This document shows positions 1 to 6,346 of a stretch of 7,472 bases of DNA, in pieces. The stretch comes from JAPLHV01 sp964464245 (GTDB lineage: Bacteria; Caldisericota; JANLFM01), in contig CAYXFH010000014.1 in assembly GCA_964464245.1 (NCBI GenBank), positions 1-7,472 of the forward strand. Direction: 5' to 3'. The notes under the pieces were generated by a model. It was not told the origin of the DNA and did no database searches. It saw only the letters and a program-made list of their open reading frames with translations. Positions within the stretch are counted from its first letter, which is position 1, and every line of letters begins with the position of its first letter. Both the position numbers and the translations under genes were made by a program.

Positions 1-1079
1 GACGGAACCGATGTACCCGATGACAATGCCGATCAACCCGCCGGTGGTGGAGAGGACAATGGCCTCGATCAGGAACTGCAGGACGATGTCTCGCCGCAAA
101 GCGCCGATGGCCTTGCGCAATCCGATCTCCCGCGTGCGCTCAGTGACTGAGACCAGCATGATGTTCATGATGCCGATCCCTCCTACCAATAGGGAGATGC
201 CGGCGATCCCGGCCAAGAGGATGGTGAAGTACCCCAGCACGATGCTAAGGGTTCCGAGGATGTCTTGTTGGCTGAAGATGGTGAAATCCGCCTCTTTCCC
301 GTCAGCGATGTTATGGCGCAAACGCAGAAGAGAATCCACCTCGGCGGCGATGTCCGGCATAAGGTCCACATCGGTCGCTTCTACGCTGATCGAGCCGAGG
401 TTCTTGTTGCCGAAGAGCAGTTTTTGCCCGGTCGTGATGGGGATCAGGATGCGGTCGTCCCAGTTGAGGAAGCCCGATGCCCCCTTGGGGGCCGCCACCC
501 CGATTACCCGCAGAACGCCACGCGTGGTCTGCTGGGTACGGGGATCCTGGGTGATCACCTCGATGGTCTGTCCGACCGGGTTGGCGCCGTCGAAGAGCTT
601 TTCGGCGACGAGCGAGCCCAGCACTGCCACGCGCTCCCAGTGGTCCACTTCAGTCTGGGTGAAGAAGCTGCCCAACTGGACTGGGGAGTTGAGGGTGGTC
701 TCATAGTCTGGGGTGGTGCCGATGACGTTGGTGCTGGTGTTCTTGTCCCCGGCCACCACCTGGGAGATGCGGCCTGAGGAGGGGATCACCGCCTTGATCC
801 CGCCAATCTGAGCCAGGGATTGAGCGTCTTCCATGGTCAGCTTGCTCTGGGTTCCGGCCATGCTGACCCCGCCGGAGCTCATTTGGCCGGGGATTACCAG
901 GAGGATATTGGAGCCAAGGGACTGGATCTGGTCGGTCACTGCCATTTGGGCGCCGGTGCCGGCGGAGAGCATCATCATCACAGCGGCCACACCGATGATC
1001 ACCCCAAGCATGGTTAGGACAGCCCGGCTTTTATTGATGACGAGGGCGCGGAAGGCCAGCTTGATGCTGCGCCAGAACC

Positions 1080-1083
<4 letters not shown>
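1..1083 (-). CDS. MacB/FtsX-type ABC transporter permease, C-terminus cut off by window edge
   Basis: This is the membrane subunit of an ABC exporter of the MacB/YknZ type. The window holds 361 codons, with no stop before the left edge. Translation begins MRFWRSIKLAFRAL. Residues about 21-41 form the first membrane helix. Residues about 45-270 form a large extracytoplasmic domain (MacB periplasmic-core type). A second helix lies near 279-300 and is followed by the family hallmark GGIGIMN and then SVTERTREIGLRKAIGA (301-328). A third helix starts near 335 and runs into the edge. Family members are about 400 aa with four helices, so roughly 40 residues and the last helix are missing. The ATG overlaps the TGA of the ATPase gene (ATGA), and a GGAGG lies 10 bases upstream (1094-1098), which supports this start and translational coupling. 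In E. coli MacB the ATPase is fused to the permease; here they are separate, as in Gram-positive YknYZ. The transported substrate cannot be told from sequence. Confidence 0.93.
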
Positions 1084-1817
<734 letters not shown>

Positions 1818-1820
1818 CCG

Positions 1821-3482
1821 TTACTTGGGGGCGCTCGTGGTGGGCATGCCGAAGTTGGTCAGGTCGAAGGTGGAGAGATTGCCGCTGGCGGAGAGCGCCA
1901 CCTGGTCGCCTTCTTTCAAGCCGCTCTTCACTTCCACTTCGGTGTCGGTCAGGATCCCCGGCTCGATGACCGTGGTGGCCATTTTCTCTCCGTTCCACAG
2001 CTCGACGGTATAACTGCCGTTGAGCATGCGCATCGCGGAACGAGGGATGATCAGCGTATCCTTCGATTCGGCGACCACCACCTGAGCCTCAGCGCTCATT
2101 CCCGGCTTGAGGAGAAGAACCCCCTCCGGGTCGAGGGTAAAGTGGGCGGTGTAACTGACCACCCCCTGGATGACGGTAGCCAACGGGTTGATCGAGTCGA
2201 GGGCGGCATTGAAAATGCGACCGCGGTAGGCATCAACGGTGACTTTCGACTCCATCCCGACTTGCAGTTGACCCACGTTAACCTCTGGCACGTTGACCTG
2301 GACTTCCAGGGCTTGTGCGTCGACCAAGACGATCACCGGCAAGGCGGGTGTCAGGGTATCTCCCACTTTCACGTTCACCACCCCGACCGTGCCCTTGACG
2401 GGCGCGAGGATCACCGTGTCGGTCTGTTGGCGCAGGAGAGCGTTGAGAGTGAGTTGTGCCGTCTCTACTGCTTTCTCAGCGAGACTAAGCGTGGTCGGTG
2501 AGGGAGCGGCGGTGGCCTTGTCGTAATTGGCCTGCGCCGCCTGCAGCGCATATTCCGCCAATTTCACGGCATTGTCAGCCTGGATTCTAGCATCTCGGTT
2601 GGCCAATTGACGCTGTTCTTGGGCTTGCTCGGCTTGGGTGATCGCGTCTTGGGCGGCTTTGATCTGGCTATCAGCCAGAGCCAGTTGCTGGTCGCGGGTC
2701 AGCTTCTGCCCCTCCAGCTTCTGGCGGCTTCCCTCCAGGATCCGCTCCCCCATTGTAACGGCCCGCTCGGTGGCTTTCACAGCCTGGTCCGCTGCCAGCT
2801 CGGCGGCGTCGTTGGGGGCGTTTTCCTTCTGCCGTTGCGCTTCCTTGAGGTCGTCCTGGGCAGTAACCAGGTCTTTGGCAGCATTGGTGACAGCATCCTC
2901 AGCCGCCTGCACGGCAAGATCCAGGCTTTGCTGGCTGAGCAAGCGGTTGTCCTGCGCTTCCTTGAGGCGGCGCTGGGCGGTGACAACGGCTTGCTGGGCG
3001 GTGGAGGCGGTCAGGGAGATGGTCTCTTCCGCGCGCAGTTTGGCATCCTTGGCGGTCGCCAAGTCAGTGGTGGCCTTATCTAGGGCGATCTTCAGAGGGA
3101 CCAAGTCAGCGCTTGAGAGCCCGTCCTGCAATTGCTGCAGGCGCAACTGTGCGGATTCCAGGTTAACCCGGGCGATACTCACCTGATCCTCCAGCTCCGG
3201 CGAGGCGAGGCGAACCAATTCGTCGCCCTCGTTTACCTGCTGACCAGGGTCTACAAGGATGACGGACACTTTCCCGACGCTGCGGGCGGTGACATTGACT
3301 TGGTTGAGGACCGCGATACTGCCGGCCAGGGAGAGTGTTCGGGCGATCGCGCCGCGCTCCGCCTTGACCAAAGGGGGGGGCTCAGCCCGGCGGTTTCTTT
3401 GAGCCAGGATGATCCAAGTCACGCCCCCAGCGATCAGGGCAATGACGAGCGCCCAGATGAGCGCTTTCTGCCAACGTTTCAA
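1821..3482 (-). CDS. HlyD/MacA-family membrane-fusion (adaptor) subunit with a very long coiled-coil hairpin
   Basis: This is the adaptor of the exporter, anchored in the membrane and projecting outward. An N-terminal uncleaved anchor spans residues about 7-27 and no lipobox cysteine follows. The first half of a lipoyl-like domain is at about 62-94 (ending in GQQVNEGDELVRL). A long helical region rich in Ala, Gln, Glu and Lys runs from about 95 to 352. The second lipoyl half is at 356-388 (ILAPVKGTVGVVNVKVGDTL). A beta-barrel (about 390-470) and a membrane-proximal domain (about 475-535, with TLIIPRSAM) follow. At 553 aa it is well above the usual 370-420 aa of MacA or YknX, and the excess is in the helical hairpin. 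The start codon is TTG, chosen because a perfect AGGAGG sits 8 bases upstream and the anchor begins directly after it. It is the first gene of an operon with the ATPase and permease. A stand-alone coiled-coil protein is unlikely given the lipoyl halves and the neighbours. Confidence 0.94.
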   Translation of the reverse strand: MKRWQKALIWALVIALIAGGVTWIILAQRNRRAEPPPLVKAERGAIARTLSLAGSIAVLNQVNVTARSVGKVSVILVDPGQQVNEGDELVRLASPELEDQVSIARVNLESAQLRLQQLQDGLSSADLVPLKIALDKATTDLATAKDAKLRAEETISLTASTAQQAVVTAQRRLKEAQDNRLLSQQSLDLAVQAAEDAVTNAAKDLVTAQDDLKEAQRQKENAPNDAAELAADQAVKATERAVTMGERILEGSRQKLEGQKLTRDQQLALADSQIKAAQDAITQAEQAQEQRQLANRDARIQADNAVKLAEYALQAAQANYDKATAAPSPTTLSLAEKAVETAQLTLNALLRQQTDTVILAPVKGTVGVVNVKVGDTLTPALPVIVLVDAQALEVQVNVPEVNVGQLQVGMESKVTVDAYRGRIFNAALDSINPLATVIQGVVSYTAHFTLDPEGVLLLKPGMSAEAQVVVAESKDTLIIPRSAMRMLNGSYTVELWNGEKMATTVIEPGILTDTEVEVKSGLKEGDQVALSASGNLSTFDLTNFGMPTTSAPK

Positions 3483-3490
3483 CGCTAGTT

Positions 3491-3496
3491 CCTCCT
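3491..3496 (-). promoter_or_regulatory. Shine-Dalgarno AGGAGG that fixes the TTG start of the adaptor gene
   Basis: On the minus strand AGGAGG ends 8 bases before TTG (3480-3482). The full consensus match and ideal spacing decide for the unusual TTG start. The protein then begins MKRWQKALIWALVIAL, a normal positively charged lead into a membrane anchor. No ATG lies in frame close by. Confidence 0.85.
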
Positions 3497-3519
3497 ATTC
3501 GCGTTTCCACAGCAGGCCT

Positions 3520-3533
3520 CCGGGTTTCCCCGG
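3520..3533 (-). other. Small GNRA-tetraloop hairpin in the presumed exporter leader
   Basis: On the minus strand the DNA reads CCGGG-GAAA-CCCGG: a 5-base perfect stem closing a GAAA loop. It lies 23 bases upstream of the AGGAGG and 37 bases upstream of the start codon, and downstream of the candidate promoter, so it would sit in the mRNA leader. It could stabilise the 5' end or be incidental; the GC-rich composition makes short stems common by chance. Confidence 0.35.
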
Positions 3534-3568
3534 GGACAACCGGCGTGGATCGATTCGTGCTTGCGAAC

Positions 3569-3596
3569 ACTATAATAAACCGAGTAGCCTTGGGAA
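3569..3596 (-). promoter_or_regulatory. Candidate promoter for the exporter operon
   Basis: On the minus strand TTCCCA (3591-3596, 4 of 6 to TTGACA) is followed after 16 bases by TATAGT (3569-3574, 5 of 6 to TATAAT). Transcription would start near 3562, giving a leader of about 80 bases. The AT-rich patch is conspicuous in otherwise GC-rich DNA. The same bases read TATAAT on the plus strand (3571-3576), but without a good -35, so the direction is not certain. Confidence 0.35.
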
Positions 3597-3671
3597 GCCA
3601 CTCGCCCCTCGATCCGGCATTTACAAATCAGCCTGCGGAAGCATGTCAAGAATCAGCCAACGGCAGCACAT

Positions 3672-3702
3672 GTAGGGGGCGGGTTTGAAACCCGCCCCCT
3701 AC
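3672..3702. repeat. Perfect 31-base palindrome (REP-like element)
   Basis: Two perfect 15-base arms, GTAGGGGGCGGGTTT and its exact complement, flank a single central G (3687). Such a long perfect, GC-rich palindrome is far beyond chance and resembles dispersed REP/MITE-like palindromes. It lies between divergent genes, so it does not follow either as a terminator, and it has no T-tract on either side. It could form a very stable hairpin or cruciform upstream of the candidate hppA promoter. Whether copies exist elsewhere in the genome cannot be seen here. Confidence 0.75.
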
Positions 3703-3755
3703 GGCCTCATTCCCCGCTCCTTCCAGCCGCCGATCCTGCCTGCACCCTCTCGGCG

Positions 3756-3784
3756 TTGCGGAGCCCTATCCCTTTCGTTACAAT
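3756..3784 (+). promoter_or_regulatory. Candidate sigma-70-type promoter for hppA
   Basis: TTGCGG (3756-3761) and TACAAT (3779-3784, 5 of 6 to consensus) are separated by exactly 17 bases. Transcription would begin near 3791, giving a leader of about 83 bases before the ATG at 3874. The -35 box matches only in its first three bases, so the call is moderate. Confidence 0.45.
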
Positions 3785-3792
3785 CCGGGGGA

Positions 3793-3832
3793 CGGAGGTT
3801 CCTTGGATTGACCGGAAGTTTATAGACCTCCG
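3793..3832 (+). promoter_or_regulatory. Possible hairpin in the hppA leader
   Basis: CGGAGGT (3793-3799) can pair with ACCTCCG (3826-3832). The 26-base interval contains a smaller complementary pair, TCC (3800-3802) with GGA (3814-3816). The structure would begin right at the predicted transcript start and end 29 bases before the ribosome site. It does not match any riboswitch class I recognise. Confidence 0.25.
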
Positions 3833-3861
3833 GCCCATGCGGAAAGAGTGGAGTTCAGAGA

Positions 3862-3870
3862 AAGGAAGGG
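3862..3870 (+). promoter_or_regulatory. Ribosome-binding site of hppA
   Basis: AAGGAAGGG lies just upstream of ATG (3874); the AAGGA core is 7 bases from the start codon. It supports this ATG, which leads into a short N-terminal stretch followed by a membrane helix. Confidence 0.7.
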
Positions 3871-3873
3871 TAT

Positions 3874-6156
3874 ATGGGCAGCCTACACGCAACACCGTTT
3901 GAGACCATTGCTATCTGGGTTGTGCTCCTGATCGCCTTGCTGGGCCTTGGCTACGCCATGCTGCTGCGTAGCCAGATCATGCGCAAGGAGAAGGGAACGG
4001 CCAAGATGCAGGAGGTCTGGAACGCTATCCGCCAGGGGGCGGACACCTACCTTGGGCGTCAACTGAAGACTATCGCTCCCCTGGTTGCCGTACTTACAGT
4101 CGTTCTTTTTTTCTCGGTGTACATCGTTCCCCCGAGTCCACAGGCGCTGGAACGCTTCGCCGGTATGACGCCCGACCAGGTACGGGTCATCATTGGCATC
4201 GGCCGGGCGATTGCCTTCATCATGGGGGCGATCTTCTCCTTGATGGTCGGCCAGTTCGGAATGCGCATGGCCGTTCAGGGTAGCGTTCGTGTGGCAGCCG
4301 CGGCCCGCAAGAGCTTCGGTGAGGCGCTGAAGATCGCTTACCGAGCCGGGACCATCACCGGGATGTTGACCGATGGGCTGGGGTTGTTGGGGGGGACCAT
4401 CATCTTTATTATTTTCGGCATCGCTGCCCCCGACGCCCTACTGGGCTTCGGTTTCGGCGCCACCCTGCTAGCGCTCTTCATGCGCGTGGGGGGCGGCATC
4501 TTTACCAAGGCCGCCGATGTGGGGGCAGACCTGGTGGGGAAAGTGGAGAAGAACATCCCCGAGGATGACCCCCGCAATGCCGCCGTCATCGCCGACTTGG
4601 TCGGGGACAATGTGGGTGACTGCGCCGGCATGGCCGCCGATATCTTCGAATCCTACGAGGTGACCATCGTCGCCGGGTTGATCCTGGGACTTGCCCTGGT
4701 CGCGATCACCGGGGAGGTGAAATGGATTATCTTCCCGCTATTGGTGCGCGGGATCGGTGTACTCGCCTCGATCATCGGCACCTATTTGGTCCGGGGGGGG
4801 AGAAACGACGCCTCCACCAATGCCATGTCGGCAATCAACCGCGGCTTCTACACTTCAGCCGGGATTTCCCTGGTTGCCTTCGCCGCACTGGCTTACTTCT
4901 ATATGGGCGAATGGCGAGCTTTCCTCTCCGTGGCCGTGGGGATCATCCTGGCCATCGTCATCGATGAGCTGACCAAATTATCCACCGATACCCATCACGG
5001 AGCCGTCAAAGGAATCGCCGCAGCCTCCAAGACAGGCGCAGCAACGCTGATCTTGCGAGGTTTGGCGGTCGGTTTCGAGTCGTCAGTCTGGCAAATTCTG
5101 GTGATCGCCCTCACCATCCTCTCCGCTGTCGTCATCTATTGGGGGCAAGATGTCATCTTCGTCCTCTACGGAGTAGCCATGACCGGTATCGGGATGCTTA
5201 CCCTGACCGGCAACAACGTCGCCATGGACTCATTCGGCCCGATCTGCGACAACGCCAACGGCATTGGCGAGATGGCCAAGCTGGAGCCCAAATCCCGCCA
5301 GATCATGGCCGACCTTGACGCAGTAGGCAACACCACCAAAGCGATCACCAAAGGGGTGGCCATCGGTTCAGCGGTGATCGCTGCAGTATCGCTCTTTGGG
5401 TCTTTTCTGGCTGATGTCTCTCTGGTGCAGCAAGCCAACCTGGGCATCCCTGCTGCCCAGACCTTGCTTGCCACCGGAATCCGCATCTCCCAACCGATTG
5501 TCTTCATCGGGGCGCTGGTAGGGAGTTCTATTCCTTGGCTTTTCTCCTCCCTGATGATCAATGCCGTGGCTCGCGCGGCCGGCCTGATCGTCGAGGAAGT
5601 GCGGCGGCAGTTCCGTATCCCCGGCCTCATGGAAGGCACAGTCGCTCCGGACTACAAGCGAGCTGTGGGTATCAGCACAACAGCCGCTCAAAGGGAATTG
5701 ATCCCACTGGCCATCATCGCTGTCCTTTTGCCCTTGGTAATTGGCATATTGCTGGGCGTTGAGGCTTTAGGGGGCTTGCTGGCCGGCGTGATCCTTTCCG
5801 GTCAACTTCTGGCCGTCTTCATGTCGACTTCCGGAGGCGCTTGGGACAACGCCAAAAAGATGATCGAGGACGGGCTCTATGGCGGGAAGGGCTCCGAGGC
5901 TCATAAGGCTTCGGTGGTTGGCGACACTGTCGGCGATCCCCTCAAAGACACTGCTGGGCCTGCCCTTAATCCTTTGATCAAAGTGATCAACTTGGTGTCC
6001 TTGCTTGCCGCACCGGTACTCGTTCAATATCAGAACAACCTCACCGCCGGGGTGATCATCACGGCAGTGATTGGTTTGGTGATCGTCATTGGGGCGGTCG
6101 TCTTCTCCAAGCTAGGCGGCTTCGGACGGAAGGAGAAAACCAGCGCCGAGTTCTAA
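3874..6156 (+). CDS. hppA: Membrane-bound proton-translocating pyrophosphatase, K+-independent type
   Basis: This integral membrane pump hydrolyses pyrophosphate in the cytoplasm and moves protons outward. It is complete at 760 aa, within the family's usual range of about 660-800, with many hydrophobic helices (16 in known structures). The substrate site is clear: DVGADLVGKVEKNIPEDDPRN (residues 215-235) followed by DLVGDNVGDCAGMAAD (241-256), a second acidic site with DSFGPICDNANGIGEM (452-467), and C-terminal GGAWDNAKK (654-662) and GDTVGDPLKDTAGPALNP (683 onward). The key subfamily site reads GNTTKAITKG (485-494): Lys489 and Thr492 mark the K+-independent subfamily, where K+-dependent enzymes have Ala at the Lys position. 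Those enzymes are proton pumps, so a Na+ pump is unlikely. It appears to be transcribed alone. Its role is to recover energy from PPi released by biosynthesis. An 8-G run at 4793-4800 leaves the frame intact. Confidence 0.98.
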   Translation: MGSLHATPFETIAIWVVLLIALLGLGYAMLLRSQIMRKEKGTAKMQEVWNAIRQGADTYLGRQLKTIAPLVAVLTVVLFFSVYIVPPSPQALERFAGMTPDQVRVIIGIGRAIAFIMGAIFSLMVGQFGMRMAVQGSVRVAAAARKSFGEALKIAYRAGTITGMLTDGLGLLGGTIIFIIFGIAAPDALLGFGFGATLLALFMRVGGGIFTKAADVGADLVGKVEKNIPEDDPRNAAVIADLVGDNVGDCAGMAADIFESYEVTIVAGLILGLALVAITGEVKWIIFPLLVRGIGVLASIIGTYLVRGGRNDASTNAMSAINRGFYTSAGISLVAFAALAYFYMGEWRAFLSVAVGIILAIVIDELTKLSTDTHHGAVKGIAAASKTGAATLILRGLAVGFESSVWQILVIALTILSAVVIYWGQDVIFVLYGVAMTGIGMLTLTGNNVAMDSFGPICDNANGIGEMAKLEPKSRQIMADLDAVGNTTKAITKGVAIGSAVIAAVSLFGSFLADVSLVQQANLGIPAAQTLLATGIRISQPIVFIGALVGSSIPWLFSSLMINAVARAAGLIVEEVRRQFRIPGLMEGTVAPDYKRAVGISTTAAQRELIPLAIIAVLLPLVIGILLGVEALGGLLAGVILSGQLLAVFMSTSGGAWDNAKKMIEDGLYGGKGSEAHKASVVGDTVGDPLKDTAGPALNPLIKVINLVSLLAAPVLVQYQNNLTAGVIITAVIGLVIVIGAVVFSKLGGFGRKEKTSAEF

Positions 6157-6166
6157 CAGAGCACCC

Positions 6167-6209
6167 TGCCGGGGGCTGTCAAGTTGCCGGGGGCTGTCAA
6201 GTTGCCGGG
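6167..6209. repeat. 18-base tandem duplication (about 2.4 copies)
   Basis: The unit TGCCGGGGGCTGTCAAGT occurs at 6167-6184 and is repeated identically at 6185-6202. A third, partial copy (TGCCGGG) at 6203-6209 runs into the hairpin that follows. It starts 11 bases after the hppA stop. The exact copies suggest a recent slippage duplication. There are no spacers, so it is not a CRISPR. Confidence 0.85.
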
Positions 6210-6228
6210 AAGATCCTCTTCCGGCAAC
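6201..6228 (+). terminator. Probable hppA transcription terminator hairpin
   Basis: GTTGCCGGGAAGA (6201-6213) pairs with TCTTCCGGCAAC (6217-6228), giving a 12-pair stem with one bulged G and a 3-base loop. It begins 45 bases after the hppA stop. The downstream sequence (GCCGGCCCTTTC) has only a short T run, so it is not a textbook intrinsic terminator. It may act as a terminator or as a 3'-end stabiliser. Confidence 0.5.
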
Positions 6229-6292
6229 GCCGGCCCTTTCATCGTGGTGTGCTGGTGCAATTAGTCTGCGGCAGTATTGAATGGTTCAAGAG

Positions 6293-6322
6293 AAGGAGCA
6301 GGAGGCGAACCTCCTGCTCCTT
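6293..6322 (-). terminator. Probable glnA terminator, perhaps bidirectional
   Basis: AAGGAGCAGGAGG (6293-6305) and its exact complement (6310-6322) form a perfect 13-base stem with a 4-base loop. On the minus strand the loop is TTCG, a stabilising type, and the hairpin begins 24 bases after the glnA stop. The tail there (CTCTTGAA) is only moderately T-rich. On the plus strand it could also stop transcripts coming through from hppA. Confidence 0.6.
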
Positions 6323-6346
6323 GATATGTGGAGATAGGCCGCTACT

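Larger units (their letters stand above)
3483..3873. other. 391-base divergent intergenic regulatory region
   Basis: This gap separates the exporter operon (leftward) from hppA (rightward), so both 5' regions lie here. Going left to right it holds the exporter ribosome site, a GNRA-loop hairpin, an AT-rich patch at 3568-3579 with -10-like hexamers on both strands, about 90 bases without a recognisable signal (3580-3670), a perfect 31-base palindrome, a candidate hppA promoter, a leader hairpin and the hppA ribosome site. Short open frames that cross it show no recognisable protein features and no convincing ribosome site, so I call no gene here. Confidence 0.8.

Noticed and set aside
11..777. 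Long plus-strand open frames opposite the permease gene
   Set aside because: They lie antisense to a clear MacB-type permease frame that runs unbroken from 1083 to the left edge, and their translations have no recognisable domain and a composition typical of antisense frames.
2607..3186. Plus-strand frames rich in Leu, Gly, Ala and Ser
   Set aside because: They are antisense to the repetitive coiled-coil coding region; the skewed composition follows from the Ala/Gln-rich sense strand.
3672..3702. The palindrome as an intrinsic terminator
   Set aside because: Both neighbouring genes are transcribed away from it, and no T-tract follows on either strand.
3382..3895. Small open frames in the divergent intergenic region
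   Set aside because: None has a convincing ribosome site or protein-like sequence, and they run across the palindrome and into the flanking genes.
6167..6209. Short tandem repeat as a CRISPR remnant
   Set aside because: Units are 18 bases, directly adjacent and without spacers.
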